From: Fallopia convolvulus
Taxonomy: Eukaryota; Streptophyta; Magnoliopsida; Caryophyllales; Polygonaceae
DNA: 64,000 nucleotides
NCBI GenBank assembly: GCA_964016875.1
Contig: OZ024719.1
Location: 70,007,224 to 70,071,223, forward strand
Direction of reading: 5' to 3'
Part shown: one piece after another, positions 1 through 12,471 of the stretch
Numbering within the stretch: the stretch's first letter is position 1
How the letters are laid out: each line of letters begins with the position of its first letter
The notes under the pieces: model-generated
What the model saw: the letters and a program-made list of their open reading frames with translations, nothing else
Database searches by the model: none
Told to the model about the DNA's origin: nothing
Translations under genes and position numbers: made by a program

Positions 1-3000
1 TTTGACACTTGTCTTTCCGGAATAACCAATACGGACCCACTCATACAATAGAGAAGCAAAACTTTTATCAAGGAATCCTGAATCCTTAATACTGTGGAGA
101 ATATACATGAGCTTATCCTTTGGTAAGTGAGAAGAAAACCAAGTAATCACACACTTTAGTAGCCCAAGTGGCATCATATGCAGGCTCAGAAACAGCAGTT
201 GCACTTGTGTTTCATGATTGCAGTTGTTGATGATAAGGGGGAAAACCTGATTCAATTTAAACAAACAAACACAATGCTTAGACAAATTCATTCAAATTTC
301 ATATACAACGCTTCTTAGAATTGCCTATTTTTTCCTGTGTACTTTGTTCTCTCTATTTTGGCAACCACGGACTTTTAGGATATGAATCTCGTGCAATTAA
401 TTTCCTTACTTTGATAAGACCAGTGTAAATTGAAATATACCTCTGATTCTTGAAAAGATAACTGTTGTGTGATCTTGATTGTAAAAGGCTCCATCTTTGT
501 CAATAGATTTTGCACAAATATGGACAAGGGTAGGATACTTTGTTTTCCATGGTATAAAACCCCTTGCAAACCTTCAACTTCATCTTTTTCAAAGAATGGT
601 AGAATGGAGGGCAAAGTTCCAGAAAGGTCTTCCAACAAAGGATAAAATATTTTATCCAACACATCCCTGCAAATCGTAAAATACCACTTTTCTTAAAATC
701 ATACAAGATCCAACTTCATAATATAAAAGGGGAACAATAGAGAAGAAATATCACCTATAAAATATTAGCACATCTGCAAGAAATTTAATCCGAACAATAA
801 CTGAATCCAGGGTAGAAAATTTGCTTGATCTTTTCATTTCATGTAGCTCAGCCAGGATTTCTTTCAAGTCTTGCTTAATCACGGCATGCCAAAGACAAAG
901 ACCGTTGACTGGCTTATCTTGAGCACTTGTATACAAACAATTGTCCCTTGCACATTGACTGTTTATCCTAGAAAAGCTCTGAGATAAAAACAATTCAGAA
1001 GCATATTCTAAATTTCCAGGTTCACCGGGACATTTTACTAGTTTACCATACTGAATGCCAGCTCCAAATGTTTTTGGAGTTGTGTTGTTATCAAGCCAGG
1101 AGATCACTAACTCTTGCAGCAATGTATCCTTGGGAACAACTTTGTTTATGCAATACTTAAGATCTCTGTGTTCCTCTGGAGAAAGAAAGTGAGTCAACCA
1201 TGAAAAAAGGTCCACCAGGACCATGATAGGAACACTGCATATAACCTGCCAAACTAATGAAGCTTGCTCATCACTAGTGAACTGCTTCATTAGGAGGGGA
1301 AAGATCTGCAATAAAATTGATATTTTTCATTTAAGTATAAAAAATAGGTCCGACCAGTACTCATATAAAATTATTACGTGTACTAGTTTTTAGTTGTATC
1401 TAGCCGGGGAAGAAGAGTGTGTTGAAATTGTGCAAACCAAACTGCCCTTGTATTTTGGTACGTTGGTCTGCATTTCTCCCCTTCCCTTCCTATAAAATGG
1501 AAATATAATGCCATGGACTAAGTGTTCTTTTCGTCTTGTGTTTAAATGGATTGTTGGGGCTCCTTGATTGTGTAGTGATGAAGAGAAACCCTAATGAAAC
1601 AAGAAAAGGGCTATTTTGTGAAGGGCTGATCCTACAGGGACTTTTTTTTGCAGTTTCTAAAAAGTCTCACCCATGTTCTTGAATTTCTAAGAGTCTGATC
1701 TTGTACCCTTCGTAAATGAAATTTTGGAGGTGGAATCATGTGATTTGGATGTGTGTTGACAAATATATGGAATTTTTGGTAAACTTGCACAAAATTTGTG
1801 AAACTAGGGGTTCTTGAATGATTTGATTAAAGTTTTGAGCAATGAGCATGGGAAATGTGAATATGTTCAAACATAGTATTACATTTAATACTATGTAATA
1901 CTATGTTTAAGAGTCTGATTTCAGTCAAAAAAGCTGGTGTGTCGAGTTTGAAACCACGACACCCAAAAGCCAAAAAGGGTTCATTTAGATCAATTTAAAA
2001 ATGGGGGAAATACTACAAATTTCTCCAAAATGGTGGACAAGCAAATGCGAATAAATCGGTCAAAATACGGCGATTCCTTCACTCCTCTTTGTCTTCTTCC
2101 GGAGTCACACGCATTACTTCGAAGCAAAAAAAACCAGAGCCCAACAGAGGATCAGAGAACACAATTCTCTGAGTTAGACAAGGAGAGAAAGGGGGGCTAA
2201 ATCCAATAGAGTACGAGAGGATTGACAAGGTTCAGGTACTGATTTCTTCTATGAATTCTCACTTTTGTTTGATTTTGGCTTTTTTTCCCCTGACCTTCTT
2301 TCTTATTTTATTACTCCTACTGTTCTCCTTACTTGGGAGCTCTTCTTCCATTCTTGTTCTTTCTGTGGGTAATGTGGGTTGTGATTTGATCATGGGTTTT
2401 GAAGATTTTGTTATAGCTTGCTTTCTTTGTGCTTTTCCTGGGTTGGGTTTGTAAGATTTTTGATAAATTTTGGATTTCAGTTTCCAAAACACTCTGATTA
2501 AGCAGTAATCTAGAAGGTGGAAAAAAAATCATCATCATTAACCCAATGAGGCTCCGCTACATCGGAATTTGGGGGGTCAAGATGGGGGTACCCCTGCCCA
2601 AGGGAAAGGTGTACGACCGATAGACCGAAGAAAAACTGAAATTCAGCTATGTGACAATAGTAACGGAATTTAGTTAGAATGCACCAAAATTGATATAGAT
2701 ACTAAATCCATCTCAAAGGCACTGTATAAAAGCCAATGAGAATGAGGATGCATCCCAAAGAAGGCGGAAAAAATCAATTTCAAAATTTGTGGTTTTGCTA
2801 GGTTTGGGTCAAAAATCAAATTGTGTCAAATTTAAATTTGGCTTAAATGTAAAAAAATCTTATCCAGTGTACAAGACTACAAGATCAGACTCTTAGAAAT
2901 TCAAGAACATAGTATGTTTGAACAACATTTTGAGACTTAACATGTGAAGAGAATGTGTTAAGTTTATTATATGGCAGATGATATAAACATAGGATAATTT

Positions 3001-3875
3001 TTAATGTAGAGTGATTAAATTGTATTTTACACACATTACATGATTTTTTGAAACCACATCAAGTCAAAAAAAAAATTAGAGAATGTAAATTACCTGCTCT
3101 TCTTCCTTCAGCATATGCTTGCAGATGGCTTTCTTAAGGGCTCCAACGCAAAAAACAAGCTCCTGAAGTTCCTTTGTTGCAATTCCTTGACTCCTTGACA
3201 ATAAATTTAAGCTACAGAAGATGGAATCAAAGAGGTCGTCTATGCTTTTGTGTTCGAGACAATACGAGCAGGAAATGTTTTTCATATGCTTATCCAAAGC
3301 CACAAAAATGACCTGTTCATAAATTTTACAAGTCAATATCTACACAACAAAGGCAGCAACAGCCAAACTTTCCATTTCCAGCAACAAAAATCTCACTACT
3401 CACTAGCTAGAGTAAGCTTAACTAACCTAGCTGCAACAAATTGAGCCAATTAAATGGAAGGGGGCAACGTTACAATCAATTTCAATTACCATCTGCGGAA
3501 AAGAGATCGAATTCGCTCTAACTAATTTCCAAAATCCAGTTCATCAAGAAGCAAATTGAATAATACCTCATCCTCCGCAGCACAGTGGTACTTGTAAACC
3601 TGCTTGAGAAACTCAAACCTTCTCCTCAGATCAGCCACCAAATCTCCTCCGCCGCCGCCGCCGTTCTCCGCCGCAACGGCCGCCGCTCGACCTAGCTCGT
3701 CCAGCTGACCTCTAATCGCCTTGTGAAATAGCTCGAGGAGCAGAATCGGATCCTCAGCTATACCTCTCCCCCCGCCGGAAGACGAAGTCGATGCCGCCGC
3801 ATCTAGGGCAGCTGAAGTGGAGTAATTGTACTCAGCGCCAAATGGATGATGACCGCCTTCGCCGCTGCCGGCCAT
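1..3875 (-). CDS. BRUTUS-like (BTSL) hemerythrin E3 ubiquitin ligase, 5' part, runs off the window
   Basis: Five exons on the minus strand: 3875-3567, 3312-3094, 1305-755, 666-441 and 246-1 (continues beyond the edge). They give 517 residues from the start MAGSGEGG. The first hemerythrin-type domain spans exons 1-2 (about residues 40-190), with His in LFHKAI, YKYHCAAEDE and LEHKSID, followed by KEEEQIFPLLMKQF. A second hemerythrin-like domain lies in exons 3-4, from LCLWHAVIKQDL to LADVLIFYRDVLDKIFYPLLEDL. Plant BTS/BTSL proteins bind Fe through such domains and use C-terminal CHY/CTCHY zinc fingers and a RING to ubiquitinate iron-response regulators; those C-terminal domains lie outside this window. 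The N-terminus is Gly/Ala-rich with a poly-Gly run. BTS itself has three hemerythrin domains; the spacing seen here fits BTSL better, by inference. Intron 2 (1306-3093) is enlarged by an inverted-repeat element. Confidence 0.88.
1673..2910. mobile_element. 1.24-kb inverted-repeat element inside the BTSL gene intron
   Basis: The ends of this stretch are perfect inverted copies of about 33 bases: 1673-1705 begins ATGTTCTTGAATTTCTAAG, and 2878-2910 ends with its reverse complement. A third partial copy of the inner motif sits near 1908-1920. No target-site duplication was clear, and no transposase was seen. The interior contains a CT/GA-rich 5'-UTR-like stretch (2050-2235) ending in CAGGTACTG, a plausible splice donor. 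This suggests a non-autonomous DNA transposon, possibly one carrying a captured gene fragment. The class is unassigned. Confidence 0.45.
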
Positions 3876-5436
3876 TAGCTAAAAGGCGTGGAGCGAGGGA
3901 TGGAGAACGGCATGAAAGGGGCGGAGAGAGAAAGAGAATGCAGCTCAGCGCATCAGGCATGTTCTCGGAGTTGACGTTCATGGCTTTTGTAGCCTTGTGA
4001 TTTTTTATGCTCTCCGGAATTAAAATATTTCCGCCTCCGTTGTTTTCTGTGTTTCCCGGAAATATAAATACTGCTTTTGACGTTGATCTTTTTGTTTTTC
4101 TAAATTACACATTTGCTCCCAACTTTTTTTTTTCTTGTTGATGTAAAGATATATACATTAGTGTCGAGTGTCGACATTTTTTTTGCTTCTTGTTAAAATA
4201 TGTGCAGATTATTGAATTAAGTTTAAAGATGTGTTAATTTGTTACTACCAAAAACTATAGGGAGTTTTGATTATAAAATATTTTGTGATGATGCAAGCAT
4301 GGGTATGAATAAACGACACTCTGAAGACATACCTGGGGAGGGAAATCTTTTGCCAACAAAAAAAATTAACGAGGGGATCTGTATTCTTGTAGATTTCCAA
4401 AATATCAAGCCAAATCTCATTTTATAATCTTTGTTTACCTAATCGAAGTATATCACAAGCTAGGTTCCTAGCTAGCTCTTTTAACAATATTTTCTCAGGA
4501 ATAATGCCTCACAAATCCATATTGCGGGAGTGATTCGCGTGAAAATGAATTGTTATGTAAAAGTTGAAAATTAATTTCTAACTAAAAGTATAAATTATTT
4601 CATTAAAAGGGGGCAAATGGCAAGATCAAATTGTTTGCAAATTATATTCGTATTTTTTGAAAAAAAATAAACATAGAAATCGTACGCTGTACATAAACTT
4701 TAATGTAGATATACATTAAAACTAATTGTATATACATCAATAAATAAATATTTTTACATATAAAATAATATATAAACCATATATGCATAAAAAATAATTG
4801 CATGCATCAAAATAATTGTGTTTGATGTGCATCCCCAAAATAAAATTTTCAAAAATACGTGATTTTGAAAAAAAAAATACATTCATATGCTACTTTTTTC
4901 CATTTTAATGAAAAATTTATATTAAAGTGTTATTTTTGAAGGGACGGGCAGAATTTTATTATCATTTTACATATAAGTGCGCATTTTTATTTATTTATTC
5001 CTATATCTTAAGACAAAAAATTATAAAATGTTTTAAATATCAAAATTTAATTTAGTGTTTTTGAGACAATTTGGAGAGTTACAATAGGATAATACAAACA
5101 AATATCGTGAGTCTCGCACCGGCCCTCTATTTAAAAATACAAACATTACTTTCAAAAACTCAATTTTACAATTACATATTTATTTATTTATTATTAGAAT
5201 ATTACAATTACATATTAAAAACCCTAAACGTATTTTATTAAAAAATTCAAACAAAACTCACAGAATTCAACTAGTTTATTCTAAACACAGCGAAATTTAC
5301 AAGAATTAAAAACGAAATAGAATAGCCTGTTCTAAGCAAAATATGAAGGAACTAAACAATGTTGATCGATACTCCTCATCACTTATCTAACACAACAACA
5401 ACTCCAAAATAGATTTATATCAAAACAAAGCACAGT
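3876..5436. other. Intergenic: BTSL upstream region and NAT gene downstream region
   Basis: AT-rich spacer between two minus-strand genes. Bases 3876-4050 should hold the BTSL promoter and 5' UTR, but no convincing TATA box stands out. The region 4600-5300 is dominated by A/T runs and short ATTT repeats. No coding potential or defined mobile element was recognised. Confidence 0.6.
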
Positions 5437-8400
5437 TTAAGCAGATGGGAAATACTTATTAAGATTAAATGGCAAGGAGTAAAACTCCTCACTTCTCGCA
5501 TCTCCTTTGAATGAGTAATACTTGTCCCACCAATGCCTGCCTCTGTCCTTTCTAATCGACCCATCTTTCTTGTGAAGCGTATTGTCAAGGAAATAGGCCA
5601 CAATTCCAGCCACAAATGCCTTTGATGAGAATGGCACGTTGATCATATCATTAAACTGAGATTAACAAAGTAAAGATAAGTTCTTTATAATGTATAATAG
5701 TCACTAAATTGGTGAATTAAAATTACCCATCTAGCGCCGGTGTGGACGGGGCCATAGCCGTTCACAGCGGTGTACTCGTTGAAGTATTGAGCGACGGATA
5801 GGCCGAGGAAGATGGGTAAGCCTAGCACAAGCTTTGTTCTGAAACTGTTGAGGTTGCAGAATTGAAGGTAGCTTAAACCAGTTGAGCCTGCAAGTGTACA
5901 TATGTTCAAATCAAGAAGCTCAATTTTAGATTGTCTAAAGCAATATGTTTAGAAATCTATGGTTTTTGAATGGGGATCATTGCGTACCAACATAGGCGAA
6001 GAAAAGGCAGTACAATGCGGCGACAATTGGGAGAGGAATGGAGGCGAAAATCGCTCCAAATTTGCCTGTAATGTATGATTTATTTTGTTGTTGATGTTCA
6101 GTAAGTTGTGAATATTGTGTATGGAGATTGAAGAAATTAAGATACCTAGAATGGAGAAGAAGATCATGAAGAATGCTGATATCTGCACAACTCTTCTGCT
6201 TCCCACACGCGTCAAGGTTAAAATGCCGGCATTTTCACTACAGGAGAACAAATCCAGCTCAATTTTGGTAAGTTCAGATCAAATGCCAAAATGTATAAGT
6301 TAGCTAGGAAAATGGCTGAATTTTAATACTTACACAGATACTGAGGTTCCAGTGACAGTCCCAAATAACCCAGATAACAAAATGCCAATTCCCTGTCATT
6401 ACAAAACTAATCAGTAATTACAAGACAATCACACACATAGAGAGGGCAAAAGAAGGAATTTTCATTAAGCTTGGCTTTAAATAGTGAGCTGGTGCTTGTA
6501 TTTATTAAAACGTTTTTTTAGCACATTATAAGAATATTTGATTAAAAATTAAATTTTAAAAAATATATAAAAAGTCCTAAAATTACATCTAATTAATCAC
6601 TGTAATGAAAATCCATTTCATGGGCACATTATAAAAAACTAAGTTATTAAAATTATAAAGATAAAAAATTAATTTTATTTTTTTAAAAACAAAGGATAGG
6701 TTAAAATGATAATTAGTTTTTTTTTAAAACATTATAAAGTCCTTGTAATAAAGTAATAACTGACCTGCCAACCAACGCCACGGCTTAGGATAGAAGGGGG
6801 GATCATGGTGGCACTTGAAGCTCTAGACACAGCGATAAATGCACCAGTAGACTGTCCATTCAACATAATTAATTAGTTGAAACATGCTGTAGTAATTAAT
6901 TCTAAGTTAATCAAATCATAACACGTGTTGATTTGACACAAACTTTATAGCTAACCTCAACAAGAGTAACAAATGTAGCAAGCATCATGGCGAATGCTTC
7001 ACCAGCATGAAATGTAGGAGAACCCCATTGAAACGGATAAGGAACACTAATCCTGCACCCCCAATTATTGCAAATTCAATCAAGCAAATAATGTAATTCA
7101 ACATTCAATTATACCAAAGTAACTTTTTTTTTTTGTCTATAAGAGACATTCGGAAAGGAAAATTCAAACTCATAAACTAGAAATTACAAATGGCATCCTT
7201 ACCTATTAGTAGGGATAGAATCAAAAATTAAATTTTTAAGTAGCACTATAAAAAAACGATTTAACGACCACTAACATCCTTTGAACTGGCTCAGTAATCG
7301 CTAAATACTCATGTTTGATCGTCTCTAAATTCGGCGACCATACAAAAGAGTGACTTCATGGTTGCTAAATTTGGGTCCAGATTAATGACTACTTTAATCC
7401 AGATTTAGCAATCAGTTAGTCACTAATTTATCATCCACATAGTTGCTAAATGTCAAAAATAAGTCTAGCTAGATTTATCTTAATTTAGACTTATTTCGTA
7501 TTAAATTTATCTTGTTCAGTCAAATTAATTTAAATTTTTACTTATTTGGTACTAAAATTATCTTAATTTCTCCTTTTTTAATTAAATTATCTTAATTTTC
7601 ACCACTTTTTTTATTAATTTACCTTAAATTTCATTATTTTTTAAATTTTAGGACATGCTGGAACCGACCTTAACCATGTCTACGGTCTACCTACCAACTA
7701 AACTTGAGAGACTTTACATACTAAAGTAGGTTACCAAGAAGCAGCATCCATGAGTCCAGAACGATCGGTTCGACACGTGGCTTGTGTCATAGGTTTAGCG
7801 TGATTGTAGGCTCCACCAACCGTCAGAATGAAGGCGTATAGCCACACAATCGCCACCGAGATCAAAACAGCAAAACGTTCAAAGAATTTCTTCCCCATCT
7901 TTACAAAATTACCCACATACTGCAAATTCATAACAGCATTTACTCAGCACACAAGACAGTAAAATCGCAAAATGATGCGTTGTAACTAAAAATGACACTA
8001 CCTGTGAGATCACTAGCACAAGTATCAGCTCTGGTAAGCCAATCTCCACACACTTAGCCACCTAAAATTGAACAACAGGAATCATATCATCATAGTCAAA
8101 AAACAAGCTGATCATTATTTACACATCAAGAAACGAAATAAAGTTAAGTACCCCAGGAAATCCGAGTTCATAAAGGCCAAACCCAACTAGAGCAATCAGA
8201 GGAGCAACAGAAAGAGGGCTCAACAATCTGTAACAAACAACAAGAGAAGTTGAATTAAAATGAGATATTTTCTTACAGAAACAACCTGTTACAAAACAAA
8301 CTTACCTTGTCACATTTCGCCAAAGGCCGCTGAAGCCCAAGATAATTTGAAGAGTAGAGGCCACAATAAGAGCGCCTTGGATTCCTCGCATCGTCCTCTT

Positions 8401-9540
8401 GAATCTCTGCATAAAGTGTTAAAAATTGACAATGTATGCACAAGAGGATTATTGATTTCTAAAATAGGACTAGAATTACTAACTGTGTGAGGATCTGGAA
8501 TGTCGTTGTATCGGCCCGCCAAAATGATGGAAATCGTAGGGGGAACGAGTGTATAAGAAGCTCCCATCACAGCAGGCAATCGAGTCCCGAATGTTGATTG
8601 TAACAATGTGTTTATGCCAGCAACAAACAACATAGTTTGAATCACTTCTGCCTTCTCTCTCTGTTCATAAAGAAAAAAATACAAAAATTCAAGATACATA
8701 TATTCTAACAAATAAATGAATATGATTTAGTTGCTTACGTTTCCTCCTCCCATCTGAGGAACGAGAGCGGTTGGGATGAGAACGGTTGTGCCTAGCATCA
8801 ATAGATAATGCTGGAAACCCAGTAGAATAGCTTCAGCTGCAATATATATCAGATCATCCAAATTCAGCTCTTATAAAGTAGCAAATGTTATAGCACTAGA
8901 ACTCAATTAGATTATGCAAGTTTTATTGCTGAATTTGATACCAAATTTTTAAGATTTGAAGAATACAAACTTACTTTCCCACCAAATTTCATACTATTGA
9001 TGACTGGAGTCAACCAGTCTAATCACAGACAAAAAAAAATACACTCAAAATTCAGTTCAGCATCAGCCCCAAAAAGGCAAGGGGAAAGCCCAAGATCACA
9101 ACTTTACTTTGAATCTGTACTATAACACTTTTTCAAGAACCAAAAATACACTCAAAATTCAGTTGTTGTAGTGCTAAATTTCTCAAGAATTGAATGGTAT
9201 AATCACACTTTCATACCCAAACTACCCAAAATCAATATCTGTTTACTTAATAAAACACTATTGATATTTGGATTCAACCAGTCTAATCACAGACAAAAAA
9301 AAAAAAACTCAAAATTCAGCTCAAGATCACAACTTCACTTTGAATTTGTACTATAACACTTTTTTTTTGTTGTTTCAAATAAGGGTCATTTTTTAAAAGC
9401 AGAATATACAAGAAAATCATATACTGAACTGAAGAGAAGCTCTACTTACGCCATGGAGGTGGACTGGTGATACAGTAAGAAACATTAGGGAGCTGCTCCT
9501 TTGGTGGGTGTGGAGCTGGCTCTTCTGCTTTCGGCGGCAT
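5437..9540 (-). CDS. NAT6: Nucleobase-ascorbate transporter, NAT6-like
   Basis: Fourteen minus-strand exons: 9540-9450, 8836-8739, 8660-8484, 8406-8306, 8227-8152, 8061-8002, 7919-7735, 7052-6956, 6851-6765, 6392-6334, 6237-6146, 6065-5988, 5887-5727 and 5655-5437. They join in phase to 526 residues, the usual plant NAT length. The start MPPKAEEPAPHPPKEQLPN and the end SLPFNLNKYFPSA are typical of the NAT6 group. The family signature [QEP]NxGxxxxT[RKG] is present as ENAGILTLTR, spanning the exon 10-11 junction. Also conserved are FGTRLPAVMGASYT, QYFNEYTAVNGYGPVHTGARW and about a dozen hydrophobic segments. NAT/NCS2 members move purines, pyrimidines or ascorbate across membranes; the substrate of NAT6 types in plants is not firmly known. 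Intron 7 carries a CACTA-like end and intron 1 an imperfect duplication. Confidence 0.95.
7244..7460. mobile_element. CACTA-like terminal sequence in a NAT intron
   Basis: The stretch opens with CACTATAAAAAAACG and runs into repeated short phrases such as TTTAACGACC, TCGCTAAAT and GTTGCTAAAT. These resemble the subterminal repeats of plant CACTA elements, whose ends usually read CACTACAAGAAA. No matching opposite end was found, so this is at most a truncated remnant. Confidence 0.35.
8993..9365. repeat. Imperfect direct duplication in NAT intron 1
   Basis: Two copies lie about 264 bases apart. Both contain CAACCAGTCTAATCACAGAC (9011 and 9275), a poly-A run, CTCAAAATTCAG, and then TTTGAAT(C/T)TGTACTATAACAC. 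The copies differ by indels and substitutions, which suggests an old local duplication. Confidence 0.7.
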
Positions 9541-9732
9541 GATTTATTTTGCTCCCTCTTTCGCTTTGTAATTCAACTGATCATACAAGAACAAGATGAG
9601 GAGCTTCGCCGGAGATCGAAAATCGGAATTTTGTTGCACTCACTGTTTTGGAGAGAGTTAATTTTTGTGCAAGTAAGTATCCAGAAAGCTCCTCTTCAAA
9701 CACAGCACATCAGTGTGGTGGACCTTTGTGCA

Positions 9733-9740
9733 TTTATATA
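9733..9740 (-). promoter_or_regulatory. Probable TATA box of the NAT6-like gene
   Basis: The minus strand reads TATATAAA, about 195 bases upstream of the NAT start codon at 9540. That leaves room for a 5' UTR of roughly 165 bases. The position is plausible but no transcript evidence is available. Confidence 0.4.
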
Positions 9741-11600
9741 ACACAGAACTTGCCTTCATTTTACATAAGTTTGTCCTTAGTTTAGGGTAGTTGTATACAC
9801 AATACACTTAATTCAGTTTGTCATTTACCCGGAAAAGGAGGAGGAAATTAGGAAAAATGAGAGACTACTAGTCAAAATTTTTATACAATAATAAAATAAT
9901 GAAACCGAAAATGCCAAACCAGGGGAAAAATATAAGAAGAAGAAGAAGGAAAGCTCACTTGTGTTTGTACAAATAATCTTTGAGCAGAGAGGCAGATGTA
10001 GTGATGAAGCGAAGCAAAGCAAAGTCAAAGAAATCTGCCTTTTAATCCTATCAAAAAATTATTCCCACTTCTGAGCAAATGGAAAAGCAAAATTAAAAAA
10101 AGACACACAGAAGAAGATGAGCTAGCTAGAGGACACCACAAAGCAGTTCGAATAGAAGATCAAAAAAGAAGAACCAGAATCTCTACTCTTCCCCTTTTGA
10201 CAGGGTTTACTTTGAATCTCTTTTTAACGCCCGAATTGTGCATGACAGAAAAAAGGCCTTGTTTCCTTACATATATGTATTTTGTTTAATTTCCATTTCA
10301 TCAAGTTCACAATAAATATTATCTTATTCAGTCCCGCTAATCTGTGTACATGGCAATGGGCACACTATAATTATTTTAAATTTGGAAATTATTTCAAAAC
10401 TATTTACTAAATTGAAATTAATAAATCCTTTTTACAAATAACAAAAAATGATTAAATTTATTAAAATTAGTATCTTTATTGTGTGCCCTCATACATGTTA
10501 GAAAGTCCCAATCTTATTTACATCTTTCACTATTTTATATATGGAACTAAATAAATTTACAAATCTATAGACACTTTAACCATGACTATGGAATTGTTTT
10601 ATACCTTGACTTTGAGATGGATATAATTTTAATATGATTGTTGAGTGTATATTAATAAATTCAATTATTATTATTATTATTATTACATAGTTAAATTTCA
10701 GTTTTATTTTTTTTTAATTTATTTGACACATTTCTTGATATGTTTTGAATGTGGTGCCCGAGTTTAACTCCCGTACTGTTTATGTAGAACTATATTAGGA
10801 CGATGATGATATTGTTACTTAGGCTAGTAAAGAGGAATGAAGGGATAATATAATGAGCATTGATACGAAAATGACATGTTTCTAAGGGTCGGCAACAACC
10901 TTGCTAAAGTAATTAATAATACACTAGATAGCTAGCTTGCTTGCAGGTCAACCCAATTGATAATTTACCTATTGTGCACCCAGTCACGTAATTACCGAAC
11001 CCTGTATGAATAAAATTATGTTGTATGCGTCATTTTCTTCTCCCTATTTTTATGTCAACATCATATATATTGCCACGTATATTTATATATGCACATATTA
11101 GACATATAAATTGCATTTCATCACAAAAACCATAATGATGGATTGATTAATAATAATTGTTTCCTTACAAGTAGTCAAGAGATCGAGAGTGTATTCAGGT
11201 AATGAGGTGTCACCATAATGTATATTATCATACGAAGCACCAAATTAATACTTTATTAATGTTAGTTAACAACAAAGAATGTTTAATCAAGAGACGTTAA
11301 ATAATTAGATATGCATATGCATGCACTCAAACCTAGCTCCAATCATACAATCAAAGATTGCAAAAAGACAATTCTCATAGTCGATTTATATATACGCTTC
11401 ACTAGAGTACATAAGAAGATCGAGAATTCAACATTGGCTTAGAAAATATTATATGCCTACCTAATTAATTTATATTACCATGGGAATTTTCTTCTTATCC
11501 TTTGCCCCGTGGAAAAGGACTTCCTCGATCTCAATTTTCTGCGTCCTACGTGAAGACACTAGGCAAAATCTTGACATATATGTGGGTACTTCCTATTACT
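9741..11600. other. Intergenic, AT-rich, no gene seen
   Basis: Spacer upstream of the NAT gene. It holds one MITE (10340-10498) and an ATT microsatellite near 10665-10685. Remaining sequence is AT-rich without recognisable coding or RNA features. Confidence 0.6.
10340..10498. mobile_element. Degenerate MITE of the palindromic GTGTGCCCATGGGCACAC family
   Basis: The left end reads ATCTGTGTACATGGCAATGG then GCACACTATAAT; the right end reads ATTGTGTGCCCTCATACATG. TA flanks both sides (10338-10339 and 10499-10500). Layout, size (about 160 bases) and ends match better copies at 42055-42217 and 31956-32744. AT-rich interior with no coding potential. Confidence 0.55.
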
Positions 11601-11625
11601 TCAAAATCGAAATCGATGTCCCATA

Positions 11626-11800
11626 TGAGGTGGCTTAATGGTAAAAGGTCTAGGGGACGGTGGGAGATCACATATTCAATCCTTGCATTGCATCCATATT
11701 TTCATTTGGATGAAAAACCAATTGTCTCACCATTTTTCTTCTTATTGGGTCGAGCCGGTCGATGCAAGCCAGTTTACCTGGTTCATTATCCTTGTCAACT
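11626..11800 (+). mobile_element. Probable tRNA-derived SINE
   Basis: A box-A-like TGGCTTAATGG (11631-11641) is followed about 30 bases later by a box-B-like ATATTCAATCC (11672-11682), then CTTGCATTGCATCC and a GGGTCGAGCCGGTCGATGC stretch. That order is typical of plant SINE heads and bodies. The 3' end is not sharply defined. Confidence 0.5.
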
Positions 11801-11949
11801 TAGCCATGGGCCTGGAATTTGCCACCAAAGGTGTCAAAGTAGCGTCTGATGCTTCCAAGATTCCCATTTATTGTTTCTTGACGACTTCATCATCTTTGCT
11901 CACACCAATTTACTAGAAAGTTAGCACATCTTAGATCTCCTTAAGATCT

Positions 11950-12290
11950 TTGAGGTTGGTACAGGTTAGACAATCAACATTTTGAAATCTAAAAATTCTT
12001 TTAGCCCTAATGTTTCTAAAGCACTTTAAGATTCTCTCTCTTTCTATTTGGTTTTCCGAAGGTGGAAGCTCATGATAAGTACATTCGTCTCCCAAATGTA
12101 ATTGGGAGATCCAAAAAGACTATCGTTGAACATGTTATTGATCGGGTTAGGAAAAAAACAAAAGGATGGAAATCTTCCTCTCTAATCCAAGTTGGTCATG
12201 AAGTTATCAATAAAGTTGTGTTCTAGGCTATCCCTTCAACATTATGAGTTGTTTTAAGCTTCCTTCTTCAATTCAAGTGCATGGTGGAAA
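11950..12290 (+). pseudogene. LINE reverse-transcriptase fragment, plus strand
   Basis: Translating with one or two frame changes gives a run typical of the end of plant LINE reverse transcriptase: an SKNSFSPNV-like stretch, then VEAHDKYIRLPNVIGRSKK, IDRVRKKTKGWKSSSL, GHEVINKVVF, stop, AIPS and SCFKLPSSIQ. Plant LINEs carry the equivalent of YLGLPxxxGRSKK...GWKxxxLSxAGKEVLIKSVxQAIPxYxMSCFKLP here. Stops and frameshifts make it non-functional. The natural continuation of this domain is found nearby on the opposite strand. Confidence 0.65.
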
Positions 12291-12471
12291 TAAATGTGCT
12301 TGCCTTGAGTATACACTTGTGGGGGCGCGTAAGCGGGCCTTATTAGTGGCTAGTTCGTGCATTGAATAGGCCTTCATATAATTGAATATTTTTGTGAAAA
12401 AATATTCATTTCAAGGATGAAGTTTTGATTGTTTCCTTTTTTATCAGAAAGAAGGTGGCCGCCCAAAGCTT

